This document shows, in pieces, positions 1 to 8,748 of a DNA stretch of 64,000 bases (positions are counted from its first letter, which is position 1; each line of letters begins with the position of its first letter). Made by a program: the position numbers and the translations under genes. The stretch covers positions 1 to 64,000 of the forward strand of contig NZ_QSBV01000013.1 in NCBI RefSeq assembly GCF_003465825.1, in the 5' to 3' direction. This DNA is from Collinsella sp. AF02-46-1. Its GTDB lineage: Bacteria > Actinomycetota > Coriobacteriia > Coriobacteriales > Coriobacteriaceae. The notes beneath the pieces were generated by a model. The model was not told the origin of the DNA. It saw only the letters and a list, made by a program, of their open reading frames with translations, and did no database searches.

Positions 1-90
1 GTGCGACGGGGGCGAGGCGAATGGCTGAGCGGTATCGATATACAGGTTCAACGGTATCACATTGACCACATAGATTTTTAACTTGCATTT
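1..90. other. Non-coding window edge
   Basis: No open frame with a plausible ribosome-binding site is visible. The stretch lies downstream of the leftward ABC ATPase gene, so it probably holds that operon's 3' region. Confidence 0.4.
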
Positions 91-831
91 CTACCCGCCC
101 TTTTCGTAGAGTCGCCGATACGTGCTTAGCGCACCCTCGGCGCGTCCGGCAGGCTTTGCGAAATGGGATCCAGGAGACTTCGGCGCAGCATCATCTTGCG
201 GAATGCTTCTAATGAGCCTCCCATCCTTCAAAAACAGAATCTCATCGCACAGCCTATCGACCGAATCCAAGATGTGGGATGACATGATGATGCACGTACC
301 AGAATCGGCCAGCTTCCTGAGAATCTCGGAATGCAAGTCCACCCTGCTGGGGTCGAGCGCGTTCATGGGCTCATCTAATAGAAGGTACCGCGCGCCCGTC
401 GCATACGCAATCGCCAGGGTAAGCTGCTGCTTCATGCCCTGGCTCAGAGTGCGGATCCTCATCTTCGCGAACTCGCCTATCTGCGTTTGTTCCACTATCT
501 CTTCGATATCGCGAGCATGCGGCCACATATCGCAAACCATCTTGAGGTGATCTTCCGCACGCAATCCGGGATACAGCAGCGTCCCCTCACCAGGTGCATA
601 GAAGATCATAGAACGGACCTCTCTCGCACCCGTACCCTGCACCTCATCCAGAACGATGCTCCCGTCCACGCGAGGACCCGGCAAACCTGCCATCGCACGC
701 AGCAACGTCGTCTTTCCATGCCCGTTCGGAGCGACGAGACCGTAGACCGTACCCGGGGCAAACTCAGCGTTCACCGAATCTACGAGCACCTTCTTTCCAT
801 AAGAGATCGTCAGCGTTTGAAGGTCAATCAT
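91..831 (-). CDS. ABC transporter ATP-binding protein
   Basis: Nucleotide-binding subunit of an ABC-2 type exporter. It hydrolyses ATP at the inner face of the membrane to drive the permease encoded just upstream. Visible motifs are Walker A APNGHGKTTLL, signature LSQGMKQQ, Walker B YLLLDEP followed by the D-loop ALDP, and the switch histidine in MSSHIL. Length (246 residues) is normal. I chose the ATG at 831 because AAAGGGG lies 9 nt upstream; the ATG at 840 overlaps the permease stop (ATGA) but has no spacing to a ribosome-binding site. Translational coupling with the permease is clear. The substrate cannot be told from sequence. Confidence 0.88.
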   Translation of the reverse strand: MIDLQTLTISYGKKVLVDSVNAEFAPGTVYGLVAPNGHGKTTLLRAMAGLPGPRVDGSIVLDEVQGTGAREVRSMIFYAPGEGTLLYPGLRAEDHLKMVCDMWPHARDIEEIVEQTQIGEFAKMRIRTLSQGMKQQLTLAIAYATGARYLLLDEPMNALDPSRVDLHSEILRKLADSGTCIIMSSHILDSVDRLCDEILFLKDGRLIRSIPQDDAAPKSPGSHFAKPAGRAEGALSTYRRLYEKGG

Positions 832-836
832 CGAGA

Positions 837-3059
837 TCATCCCCTTTCGATCTTTGGAACACTCAGGCGCACCATCAACGGAGATACGGCGCCCAAGACC
901 ACCAGCAGAGCGCCCGATGCGCCGACGACCTCTCCAAAAGGCATCGCGTTCGTCCCTCGCCCAAGGAACCCAATCGTCCCCACCTGGGAAGCGGGATCAA
1001 ACGAGGCGAATGGAGCCAGCAGCGCGACGCCCATGCCCACGCTTTCAACATGAGCGCTCAACGAACCCAACACCAAGAGAACCGCGCAAACCATTCCGGT
1101 GACAACGGGGTTGCGGCTAATCGCTGCTGTCAACGCAGCGACGACGGAAATCACGCCGTATGCCATGACCAGCAACGGAATACTGCACAACACCGCCTCC
1201 CCCACCATGGACGTTGTCGAAGCTCCCGCCCGAATGAGAGCGACGGGATACTCCGATCCACCCGCACCGTTCTTAATCACGGACACAACGACAGCGGGAA
1301 CCATCGACACCAAAAGCAGCACCAAGCCAAGCAGGAGAGCCAGCGCAACAGCCGTCAGAAAACGCACATGCGCTGTTGCGGGGATCTGGAGAACCAGAAG
1401 GGAACGACACTGCAGGTGGGTGCACGCGAGCGATGTGACAACCACGGGCAACAGCAAAAATAAGGAGGGAAGCGCTGCCTGGAGATACGAAAGGTGGATT
1501 AATGGGGGCATCTTCGTACTTAACTCGTAAACCTTGGGGTCCGGCAAGCTCGCGATCGACTCAAGCAGAAGGGCGCGCGCCTCCGCACGAGAAGGAGTCT
1601 CCGGCTCGATTCCGATCGATTGCAGGAGAGTCGCATCTGCCGCGCCCAGCTCACCTCGAGCGCGCTCGTACGTCGCAAGGCTTCGAAACCCCTCCGCAGG
1701 CATAGGCGCGTACACGAAACCCGAAAGAGCATCCCGCATGTCTTCCAGGGCCGCTTTGCCCTCGACGTCCATATTCGCAGCGTTCTGCTCTAAATACCGA
1801 TCTATTGAACGGAGCTCCCCATCCCTATACCGAACAGCGGAAACGTTATCAGCGTCAGGAAACATCTCGACCAGAGCCGGGGCCAGCATCGTCGTCGACA
1901 TTGCAATCGCGCATACGGCGAGGGTAGGAGAACGCAGGAGCAGTTTCCCCATCGTTCTTACGTATGCAACGGCGGAGGCACAAGCGCTCGAACGAGTTGC
2001 CGTTCTCGATGCAGTGAAGGAACCTCTCTCAAGACAAATCGGGGATATCGGGCACGCGCAGCCGCTCTTTCCAGCAACGCAAAGCAGGCTAATTGCCAGC
2101 ACCTCGATCCCGATTGCGCATACGAGGGCAATCGCGCCACGCTCGAAGCAAAGTCCAGGCAGATTCACTATCTGCGTTGTCGGGTACGGGCTATAGGCGC
2201 CGACGGTCAACTCAGTGTTCGCATACGTAAGGGGATTCAACAGGGCAAACTCACGTAAAGCGATGGATCTTCCGTAATACCCGGGAACCATCGTCACCCC
2301 CATCAGGGCACATACGAACACGATTCCAAGCGTAGGGTTATTGGCAATCTTCACGGCAAGGTGAACGACAAGCGAGATGAACGCTGCCACCAAGAATTGC
2401 AAGATGGCCGTCTGCGCGAACACCAGCCAAGCCGGTTTGATAACCGGAGTCGCATATTGAATGTAGCCTATCGGATAGAACGGCGAGCCCGGGCCATTCT
2501 TCACAAGCGCGGCGATTATCCCTGGAAGATTGATGGCGAGGACGGCAAGCATTGCAAAAACACTCGCCCATACGCTCGATGCAACAAGTCTACCCAGCTC
2601 GCCCATCGGTGCCTGGATGATGAGCTTTTCACGTTTGTTAAGACGCGCGGCAAGGAACGAGACGGCAACGGCCGTTGCGACCCATAGCAAGTACTCCTTC
2701 GATCCGTCATAATAGGTGTACTCTCCATCCGATATCTGCAGAAACGGAAGTAGGGGAGAGAGCGGTGCCAAGATAAGACGTCCCGCGGCAAGAGGGTACA
2801 GAAGCGCGGGCATGCTCGATGAAGAGGTATAGACACCGTCCTCCCCCGCATTCACAAGCGCATCCGCATAGGATGCTGACAATTCCTGCTCAACACGGGT
2901 TATTCCCGACTCGAGGTATTCGACCCGTCCGTCGATGCCAGCCGCGCTCCTGAAGACGGGCAGAGCACAAAGAACCATCAACGCAACAACGACAACACAG
3001 AGCGACCTGGAGGAGAGAAGCGACCTAAAGATCGCCTTCGAGATTTTGAGCATATTCAT
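837..3059 (-). CDS. Large ABC-2 type membrane permease with duplicated halves
   Basis: A 740-residue integral membrane protein, probable permease partner of the ATPase it overlaps. It reads as two similar modules: each has an N-terminal membrane segment, a 70-130 residue extracytoplasmic region and several more membrane segments. Matching segments LVKNGPGSPFYPIGYI (first half) and VIKNGAGGSEYPVALI (second half) point to internal duplication or fusion of two ABC-2 permeases. The start at 3059 (MNMLKIS) follows AAGG at 8 nt; the upstream ATG at 3077 lacks a ribosome-binding site. The export substrate is unknown. It is divergent from the DUF2975/XRE pair, which may regulate it. Confidence 0.75.
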   Translation of the reverse strand: MNMLKISKAIFRSLLSSRSLCVVVVALMVLCALPVFRSAAGIDGRVEYLESGITRVEQELSASYADALVNAGEDGVYTSSSSMPALLYPLAAGRLILAPLSPLLPFLQISDGEYTYYDGSKEYLLWVATAVAVSFLAARLNKREKLIIQAPMGELGRLVASSVWASVFAMLAVLAINLPGIIAALVKNGPGSPFYPIGYIQYATPVIKPAWLVFAQTAILQFLVAAFISLVVHLAVKIANNPTLGIVFVCALMGVTMVPGYYGRSIALREFALLNPLTYANTELTVGAYSPYPTTQIVNLPGLCFERGAIALVCAIGIEVLAISLLCVAGKSGCACPISPICLERGSFTASRTATRSSACASAVAYVRTMGKLLLRSPTLAVCAIAMSTTMLAPALVEMFPDADNVSAVRYRDGELRSIDRYLEQNAANMDVEGKAALEDMRDALSGFVYAPMPAEGFRSLATYERARGELGAADATLLQSIGIEPETPSRAEARALLLESIASLPDPKVYELSTKMPPLIHLSYLQAALPSLFLLLPVVVTSLACTHLQCRSLLVLQIPATAHVRFLTAVALALLLGLVLLLVSMVPAVVVSVIKNGAGGSEYPVALIRAGASTTSMVGEAVLCSIPLLVMAYGVISVVAALTAAISRNPVVTGMVCAVLLVLGSLSAHVESVGMGVALLAPFASFDPASQVGTIGFLGRGTNAMPFGEVVGASGALLVVLGAVSPLMVRLSVPKIERG

Positions 3060-3122
3060 CGCCAACCTTAACCTCATCCAGTCGGAACAGAGGGGCCGAA
3101 CAAAATGCTCGGCCCTTATTAC

Positions 3123-3156
3123 TTGCCGGCAAAGTCAATTTAACATAAACTGTTAA
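3123..3156 (+). promoter_or_regulatory. Promoter with overlapping inverted-repeat operator
   Basis: TTGCCG (3123-3128), 17 bp, TAAACT (3146-3151) forms a sigma70-like promoter for the rightward DUF2975/XRE pair. The inverted repeat TTAACA-N5-TGTTAA (3140-3156) covers the -10 box, a typical position for repression. The XRE protein encoded at 3717 is the obvious candidate binder (inference). Confidence 0.5.
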
Positions 3157-3194
3157 AAAGTAACCTGAGTTTTTTAAATTCTTCGGAGGTTATT

Positions 3195-3707
3195 ATGAGT
3201 TCCGACAATCGCACTCCCCGGCTTCATTCCTTCCGCATCGCATGTGCGATAGCCTCTGCGACCCTTTGCGCCACCGCCATCGCACAAGTGGCGTTCTCCT
3301 TAAAGCCAGCAATCGAAGTGCTCGACAACCCTGTAATTGCAGACTCCCCCGCGTATCCAGCCCTTGCGATCTCGACATTGGTCCCTGCCGTCATCGGTAT
3401 CGCTACGACCATCCTCAGCGCCGTTCTCGTGTGGACGATCAAGAGCGGAGACCCCTTCAAGAAAGGGTCTGCGACATGCTTGAAGGTGCTCGGCATTCTC
3501 TTCGTTGTTCAAGCTGCCACCAGCCTCTACGCCGGCTCACTCAAAACCTCCGTTTCGATGTTTGGCGGCGAGGGGGCCGTCGGCGCCCAAGAGATCGCTT
3601 CATCATTCGATTGGACCTCTCTGGTTCTCGGCATCGTCCTGTTCATGCTTTCCCAGCTCTTCTTGTACGCCCGAGAGCTGTACCTCGACTCCGACGAGAT
3701 TGCGTAA
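3195..3707 (+). CDS. DUF2975-type small membrane protein
   Basis: A 170-residue protein with four predicted membrane segments, near residues 15-35, 50-75, 95-115 and 140-160. Topology, length and the following small XRE regulator fit the DUF2975 family, whose function is unknown. The start is supported by GGAGG 5 nt upstream. It lies 9 bp before the regulator gene and shares its promoter. Genes like this usually sit with a YozG-type regulator, as here. I infer a membrane sensor or modulator for that regulator, with no direct evidence. Confidence 0.7.
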   Translation: MSSDNRTPRLHSFRIACAIASATLCATAIAQVAFSLKPAIEVLDNPVIADSPAYPALAISTLVPAVIGIATTILSAVLVWTIKSGDPFKKGSATCLKVLGILFVVQAATSLYAGSLKTSVSMFGGEGAVGAQEIASSFDWTSLVLGIVLFMLSQLFLYARELYLDSDEIA

Positions 3708-3716
3708 GGAAACGCC

Positions 3717-3968
3717 ATGCCCGTAATTGTTCGCCTCGACAAGATCATGGCCGAGCGAAAGATTTCCTCGAACGAACTTGCCGAAAGGATTGGAACCACG
3801 CCCGTGAACCTGTCCCGTATTAAAAAAGGGCATATTCGCGGCATTCGCTTCAACACACTCGAGCAGCTATGCCTCGCCCTTCGTTGCCAACCCGGAGACC
3901 TTCTCGAAGTCATGAGCGAAGAGGATGCCCGAAAGGAGTTCGGACTCGATTGGTCCGCCGAGGATTAG
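3717..3968 (+). CDS. Small XRE-family (YozG-like) transcriptional regulator
   Basis: An 83-residue DNA-binding protein that is almost entirely one Cro/CI helix-turn-helix. The helices fall around residues 17-32 (SSNELAERIGTTPVNLSRI) and 40-60; GDLLEV is typical of the YozG-like group. It probably controls its own operon through the inverted repeat at 3140-3156 and may also control the divergent ABC permease. The 3' end is odd: the TAG stop (3966-3968) is followed in the same frame by integrase-derived codons, so the natural 3' flank has been replaced by a recombination event. Confidence 0.85.
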   Translation: MPVIVRLDKIMAERKISSNELAERIGTTPVNLSRIKKGHIRGIRFNTLEQLCLALRCQPGDLLEVMSEEDARKEFGLDWSAED

Positions 3969-4694
3969 AGGGCGGTCGTACTCGCCCTGCACACGGGGAT
4001 GCGAATCGGCGAGGTCTGCGGCCTTCGGTGGTGCGATGTGGATTTCGAGACGGGCCTGATCTCGATCAGACACTCGGTGGCGTACGCGAAGGGAATGGGT
4101 TCGTTCATCAAGGACACCAAGACCCATGACGCCAGGGGTATCCCCATCGACCCGGTCGGCCTACTCCCCTTCCTGAAGGAGACCCACGAGATCGACTGCG
4201 GAAAGCTGCGCTTGCGCGGCCTTACCGGGGCGGTCGAGATCGGGGACTGCTACATCCTGTCGGAGCCGGGCGCGACCTTCGCGACGACAAGCTATATCCG
4301 CAGGGCGTTCAAGACGTTCTCGGAGACCAACGGCCTCATGGGCACCAACGACGAGCTGATCACGTTCCACGGCCTTCGCTACACGTTCGCAACGCAGTGG
4401 ATCCGCCAAGGCGGCGATATCAAGGCGCTCCAATCGATCCTCGGCCACAAGGACGCCATGGCGACGCTCAACGTCTACGCCGACATCGAGCCCATCTCCA
4501 AAATCCATAACATGCTGCGCGCCACGCCGTGCCTTTGGCGCGGGCACCTCGGGCCGAGGGTCGATCCGGGTCCCATGTTCCAACAGAGGATCCAGGAGTC
4601 CATCGAGACGCTCCAGGCGTTCGGCTACGGCATCACCGAGCCGGACGACCGAAATATCGCCATACGCGACGTGAAGACGAACAGTTGGCTCTAG
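3969..4694 (+). pseudogene. 5'-truncated phage-type tyrosine recombinase (integrase) remnant
   Basis: The C-terminal catalytic domain of a site-specific tyrosine recombinase. Catalytic residues are all visible: Arg in GMRIGEVCGLRW, Lys in IKDTKTHDARG, His/Arg in FHGLRYTFA, His in ILGHKDAM and Tyr in LNVYADI. The N-terminal arm and core-binding domains (about 150-200 residues) are missing. The frame runs back without a stop to codon 3969, directly after the XRE stop in the same phase; the first ATG is at 3999 with no spaced ribosome-binding site. It is a relic of a departed or decayed mobile element, probably not functional. Confidence 0.8.
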
Positions 4695-5090
4695 CTCACC
4701 GAGTACGCGGCAGTGCTGGGCCCATCCCAACTGAGGTCACGGTGGTCCGATAGGGGCGCCGCCCGCGGCATGCGCCGCGGAGCGGTATCCCCTACCGAAG
4801 GGCGGGGATGCCCTCCGCTTCCAGTTCGGAATCAGCCGTCGGAGGCGTTCGGCTGACTGCGGGAACGGCCTGTCCGCTCAATGTGTTCGGCTGAGATCGG
4901 AAATCAACCCAACACGAGCCGGACACGCGCCAGACGGCTCTTCCCCGTGCGGCCTTCCCCCTTACGCTCATGTTGCAGGCATGTAACGCCGCAGCGAGCG
5001 CGCCTTTTTTGCGCCAGACAGGTACAATGATGAACACTGTACCGTAGCGGAGCGCCCCGCGCGCGCCGCGACCACGCGAAAGGGTTTCCC
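4695..5090. other. Intergenic region after the integrase relic
   Basis: About 400 bp with no supportable gene. It is GC-rich and contains short imperfect inverted repeats near 4745-4800. No tRNA or clear attachment-site duplication could be recognised. AAAGGG at 5079-5084 is the ribosome-binding site of the next gene. Confidence 0.4.
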
Positions 5091-5378
5091 ATGGCCGAGA
5101 TCTCGTCCTCCCGTATCGTCATCACCGTCCTTGGCAAGAACCGCCCCGGCATCGTCGCCGGCGTCACCCGTGTCCTGGGCGAGGCCAACGTCGACATCCG
5201 CGACATCACGCAGTCCATTATCGAGGACATCTTCACCATGACCATGCTGGCCGACACCGCCGAGTCCAAGCTCGACTTTGCCGAGCTGCAGAAGGCCCTG
5301 GCCGAGGCCGGCGAGCTTTCGGGCGTCAACGTGTCCATCCAGCGCGAGGACGTCTTTAACTTTATGTACCGCCTGTAG
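5091..5378 (+). CDS. ACT-domain protein, UPF0237 family
   Basis: A 95-residue protein made of a GcvR-like ACT domain (beta-alpha-beta start RIVITVLGKNRPGIVAGV, second half near residues 70-90). ACT domains bind small ligands, usually amino acids, and regulate enzymes or transcription. The family member is normally followed by a UPF0210 gene; here the next gene is citrate synthase, so the usual partner is absent locally. The start has AAAGGG 6 nt upstream. The ligand is unknown. Confidence 0.8.
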   Translation: MAEISSSRIVITVLGKNRPGIVAGVTRVLGEANVDIRDITQSIIEDIFTMTMLADTAESKLDFAELQKALAEAGELSGVNVSIQREDVFNFMYRL

Positions 5379-5455
5379 CGAGCAAGCCGCTGGGGATAGC
5401 CTGACGCGCGCATGCCCATGCAAGTCACCCCGATGCGGCCCGGAGAGGAGCGCGC

Positions 5456-6874
5456 ATGGCCTACGACGCCAAGAAAATCTATTACCGCTTCGATGACCAC
5501 TTGAGCCGCCTGGTTCTGGATTACGAAGCAAGCCGCCAGATTTCGCCTGAGAGCGAAAGCCTCTACCACGGCCTGCCGACCGACCCTTATGACGAGGGCC
5601 TGTTTGTTGAGCACAATGTCAAGCGCGGCCTGCGCAATGCCGACGGCTCGGGCGTGGTCGCGGGCCTCACTCGCATCTCGGATGTGCACGGCTACAACAA
5701 GGTCGACGGAAAGGTCGTGCCCGATCAGGGCAAGCTCACGCTTCGCGGCTACAGCATCGAGGATCTGGTCAACAATGCCCAGGCCGAGAATCGCTACGGC
5801 TACGAGGAAGTCGCCTATCTGCTTATCACGGGTTCGCTGCCCAACAAGGAAGAGCTCGACGGCTTTTGCGAGCGCCTGGGCGCCTTTAGACATCTGAGCG
5901 ACGAGTACGTCAAAGAGTTCCCTATGACCACGGTGTCGTCGAGCATCATGAACGTGCTCCAGCGCGCCGTGCTGCTGCTCTACGCCTTCGATGCCGAACC
6001 AGACGTGATCACGCCCGAGCATGAGATCGACGTGGCTATTTCCATGCTCGCACGTCTCCCGCGCATCGCCGCCTTCGCACACATGGCCTCGATCGCCAAG
6101 CTTCGCGGCTCCGAGGTTCACGTGCCGCACCCCACGCCCGGCCTCTCCACCGCCGAGACCATCCTGCAGGTGTTGCGCGGCGGCATGGCATTCAACCGCG
6201 ACGAAGCCATGCTGCTCGACGTGATGCTCATGCTGCATGCAGAGCACGGCGGCGGCAACAACTCCACGTTTGCCTGCCGCGTGCTGTCCTCCTCGGCCAC
6301 CGACCCGTATTCCGCCTACGCCGCGGCCATCGGCTCGCTCAAGGGCCCGCGCCACGGCGGCGCCAACGCCAAGGTCGTGTCCATGCACGAGGACATCCGT
6401 GCGCATGTCTCCAATTGGGAGGACGAGGACGAGGTCGCGGCCTACCTGGGCAAGATCCTCGACAAGCAGGCCTTCGACGGCACGGGCCTCATCTACGGCA
6501 TGGGCCACGCCGTCTATACGCTCAGCGACCCGCGCGCCGAGGTCTGCCGCCGTTACGCGCGCTCGCTTGCCGCCAAGAAGGACTTGGGCGAGGAGTTCGC
6601 GCTCATCGAGCGCATCGAGCGCCTGGCCCCGCAGGTGATGCGCGACCACGGCATGACCAAGCCCATCTGCGCCAACATCGACCTGTACACGGGCTTTATT
6701 TACAAAATGCTCGGCGTGCCCGAGACGCTCTTTACGCCGCTGTTCGCCGTCGCCCGCATGGCCGGTTGGTCGGCGCACCGCATGGAAGAGCTCTTCTGCG
6801 CGCACCGCATCATCCGTCCCGCGTATCGCCCGGTTATCGAGCCGTTGGAGTACAAGCCGCTCGCTGACCGCTAG
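5456..6874 (+). CDS. gltA: Citrate synthase
   Basis: Condenses acetyl-CoA and oxaloacetate to citrate in the cytoplasm; in an anaerobe this most likely feeds glutamate synthesis. Catalytic residues are visible: His264 in HAEHGGGNN, His351 in YGMGHAVY and Asp409 in NIDLYTGF. The substrate-binding segment KGPRHGGANAKV is also intact. At 472 residues it is slightly longer than the usual 370-430 because of an N-terminal extension. The start is supported by GAGAGGAG. It may be cotranscribed with the ACT-domain gene 77 bp upstream and ends at a strong terminator. Confidence 0.92.
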   Translation: MAYDAKKIYYRFDDHLSRLVLDYEASRQISPESESLYHGLPTDPYDEGLFVEHNVKRGLRNADGSGVVAGLTRISDVHGYNKVDGKVVPDQGKLTLRGYSIEDLVNNAQAENRYGYEEVAYLLITGSLPNKEELDGFCERLGAFRHLSDEYVKEFPMTTVSSSIMNVLQRAVLLLYAFDAEPDVITPEHEIDVAISMLARLPRIAAFAHMASIAKLRGSEVHVPHPTPGLSTAETILQVLRGGMAFNRDEAMLLDVMLMLHAEHGGGNNSTFACRVLSSSATDPYSAYAAAIGSLKGPRHGGANAKVVSMHEDIRAHVSNWEDEDEVAAYLGKILDKQAFDGTGLIYGMGHAVYTLSDPRAEVCRRYARSLAAKKDLGEEFALIERIERLAPQVMRDHGMTKPICANIDLYTGFIYKMLGVPETLFTPLFAVARMAGWSAHRMEELFCAHRIIRPAYRPVIEPLEYKPLADR

Positions 6875-6898
6875 GACGCGGACCGTTATAGAACTCGA

Positions 6899-6936
6899 GC
6901 GTGGCCAGGGCATCGCCGCCCTCGGCCACGCTTTTT
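6899..6936 (+). terminator. Rho-independent terminator after citrate synthase
   Basis: Hairpin with a GCGTGGCC arm (6899-6906) and GGCCACGC return arm (6924-6931), the stem extended inward by AGGG/CCCT, followed by TTTTT (6932-6936). Confidence 0.85.
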
Positions 6937-6961
6937 ATGCCAGCAGAAAGGGCTGCATCAA

Positions 6962-7804
6962 ATGATTGTGTTTTCCGATATGGATGGAACGCTGCTGACG
7001 AGTGATAAGCAGATGAGCGACGCCACCTGGGCGATGCTCGACGAGCTTGCGCGCCGCGGTATTGAGTTTGTGCCCTGCACAGGCCGTCCACTGTCAGGCG
7101 TCTTTGAGCCCATCCTCGCCCATCCCGCCGTGCACTACGCGGTCTGCGCCAATGGTGCCAGCGTCTGGCAGCTCGACGACGATACGCCCACCGATGCCTC
7201 ACGTGCTACGCGCATTTTGAGCCGACCGCTCGACCGCGCCATCGCCCACCACGTCCATAGCATTGCCACCGGCCATGACGTCACCTTCGATATCTTCGCG
7301 GACGGGCAGTGTTTCCTCCCCCGCTCGCTCTACACGCGCCTAGACGAATTCTGCGGCGGCGATCCTCACATCGCGGCTTCGCTCAAGCGCACACGAACAC
7401 CGATCGACATGGATATCGACAGCAAGATCGACGAGGTCGAGACGCTCGAACGCATCGCCATGTACTGGCACGACCCCACCGATCGCGACGCCATCGCGGC
7501 GGCGCTCGACACGCTCGGAGGCATTGAGGTCACGCGTTCGTACGCCATGAATATCGAGGTTATGGGCGAAGGCGCCACCAAGGGAACGGCCCTCACGTGG
7601 CTGTGTGAGCATCTGGGCGAGCGTCTCGCCGACGCCTGGGCGTTCGGCGACAACATCAACGACATCCCCATGCTGCAGGCAGCGGGCCATGGCATGGCCA
7701 TGATCAACGCCGAGCCCGAAGATCGCGAGGCCGCCGACGCCATCACCGAATACGACAACGACCACGACGGCGTCGCCCGCACCATCATGGCCGCCCTCGC
7801 CTAG
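6962..7804 (+). CDS. Cof-type HAD-IIB phosphatase
   Basis: A 280-residue haloacid-dehalogenase family hydrolase, probably acting on sugar phosphates or similar phosphorylated metabolites. HAD motif I is SDMDGTLL with nucleophile Asp6 and general acid Asp8. Motif II is CTGRP, the motif III lysine is in EGATKGTALTW, and motif IV is FGDNINDIPML. A type IIB cap lies between motifs II and III. The substrate cannot be predicted. The stop codon runs directly into the repeat block at 7801-7858, also found inverted after the ade gene. Confidence 0.88.
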   Translation: MIVFSDMDGTLLTSDKQMSDATWAMLDELARRGIEFVPCTGRPLSGVFEPILAHPAVHYAVCANGASVWQLDDDTPTDASRATRILSRPLDRAIAHHVHSIATGHDVTFDIFADGQCFLPRSLYTRLDEFCGGDPHIAASLKRTRTPIDMDIDSKIDEVETLERIAMYWHDPTDRDAIAAALDTLGGIEVTRSYAMNIEVMGEGATKGTALTWLCEHLGERLADAWAFGDNINDIPMLQAAGHGMAMINAEPEDREAADAITEYDNDHDGVARTIMAALA

Positions 7805-7813
7805 TCATCGGCC

Positions 7814-7853
7814 AGTCATTGGGGACGTTCTTAAACGACTAGTCATTGGGGAC
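7814..7853. repeat. 40-bp repeat, left copy of an inverted pair
   Basis: Matches 8912-8951 in inverted orientation at 38 of 40 positions. It contains a 27-bp internal period (AGTCATTGGGGAC at 7814 and 7841) and the palindrome GACTAGTC. It begins just after the stop codon of the HAD gene. Confidence 0.85.
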
Positions 7854-7896
7854 GTTCTTCGCGAAAGCCACAAGGACTGTCCCAACCTGCCGGCAC

Positions 7897-7940
7897 TTGG
7901 GGACGTTCCCAAACTGCCGGCAGGAAAGGAACGTCCCCAA
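7897..7940. repeat. GGGGAC-type palindrome
   Basis: Perfect 13-bp arms TTGGGGACGTTCC (7897-7909) and GGAACGTCCCCAA (7928-7940), with an 18-bp loop containing CTGCCGGCAG. It resembles REP-like dispersed palindromes and lies between two convergent HAD genes. No T tract follows on either strand. Confidence 0.75.
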
Positions 7941-7948
7941 ATGCCAGT

Positions 7949-8743
7949 CTAGGCGAGGCTCTCCAGCATGCGGCGGAGCTCCTGTTGGACGGCGTGGTCG
8001 CGGTTGCACCCCACCACACGATCGGCAACGGCCTTGAGCGCAGGGCGCGCGTTTTCCATCGCGCAGCCCGTGCCGACAAAGCGAATGATCTCGTAGTCGT
8101 TCATCGAGTCGCCAAACGCCATGACCTCGTCGCGTCCAATGCCGTAATGCTCCGCGAGCTGCGCGATACCCGAGGCCTTCGACACACCAGGCTGCATGGC
8201 ATCGATCCACGCGTTGCCCGAAGGCGCAAAAGTAAAGAGCTGACCAAGTTCGCGCTGTAGCACGTACGCACTGTCCATAACCGCACCGTCGTCGCAAAAG
8301 ATACTCGCTTTGATGATATTTACGCTGGGATCGGGCAGCTCCCAAATGCGCTCGGCATTGGGAAGGTCCTTATCGACCTCACGCACGAACTTGCACTCGT
8401 CATCGAGCAGGAAGGACTTGGTTCGGTCAAAGAGCGCAAGATGCAGATTGGGAAACGTCCTGACGGCTTGGGCGAGCCTTCGAATCGCCAGGTGGGAATA
8501 CACCTCACGGTCTACCATCTTACCGTCGGCGTAGACCTGGGCGCCGTTAGCGGCGACAAAGTCCATCTTGTCGCGAACGGGCGCAAAGAACTCGCACAGG
8601 CGATCGTAGCGACGACCTGACGATGCGGCGAAATGCACGCCATGCTCGCGTAGCGCCAGAATCAGTTCGTAGGTCTCGGGAGGCACCTGGCCGTTTTCGT
8701 CAAGCAGTGTGCCGTCCATATCGGATGCAATCAGTTTAAACAT
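7949..8743 (-). CDS. Cof-type HAD-IIB phosphatase with structured leader
   Basis: A 264-residue HAD hydrolase of the Cof/YbiV group, related to but clearly different from the convergent HAD gene at 6962. Motif I is SDMDGTLL (Asp8, Asp10), motif II SSGRRYD, the motif III lysine is in GVSKASGI and motif IV is FGDSMNDYEI. The substrate is unknown. The ATG at 8743 has AAGGGAG 7 nt upstream, but that ribosome-binding site lies inside a long hairpin arm, so translation may be controlled by RNA structure. The gene is bracketed by a 40-bp inverted repeat pair. Confidence 0.88.
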   Translation of the reverse strand: MFKLIASDMDGTLLDENGQVPPETYELILALREHGVHFAASSGRRYDRLCEFFAPVRDKMDFVAANGAQVYADGKMVDREVYSHLAIRRLAQAVRTFPNLHLALFDRTKSFLLDDECKFVREVDKDLPNAERIWELPDPSVNIIKASIFCDDGAVMDSAYVLQRELGQLFTFAPSGNAWIDAMQPGVSKASGIAQLAEHYGIGRDEVMAFGDSMNDYEIIRFVGTGCAMENARPALKAVADRVVGCNRDHAVQQELRRMLESLA

Positions 8744-8748
8744 AGAAA

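Noticed and set aside
21-62. tRNA-Ser fragment (TGGCTGAGCGGT and GGTTCAA)
   Set aside because: The D-arm-like and T-loop-like words are only about 20 bp apart and no acceptor or anticodon stems can be formed.
4904-6913. 669-residue minus-strand protein opposite citrate synthase
   Set aside because: Antisense of a gene with all catalytic residues; rich in His, Val, Gly and Ala as expected for a shadow of GC-rich coding DNA.
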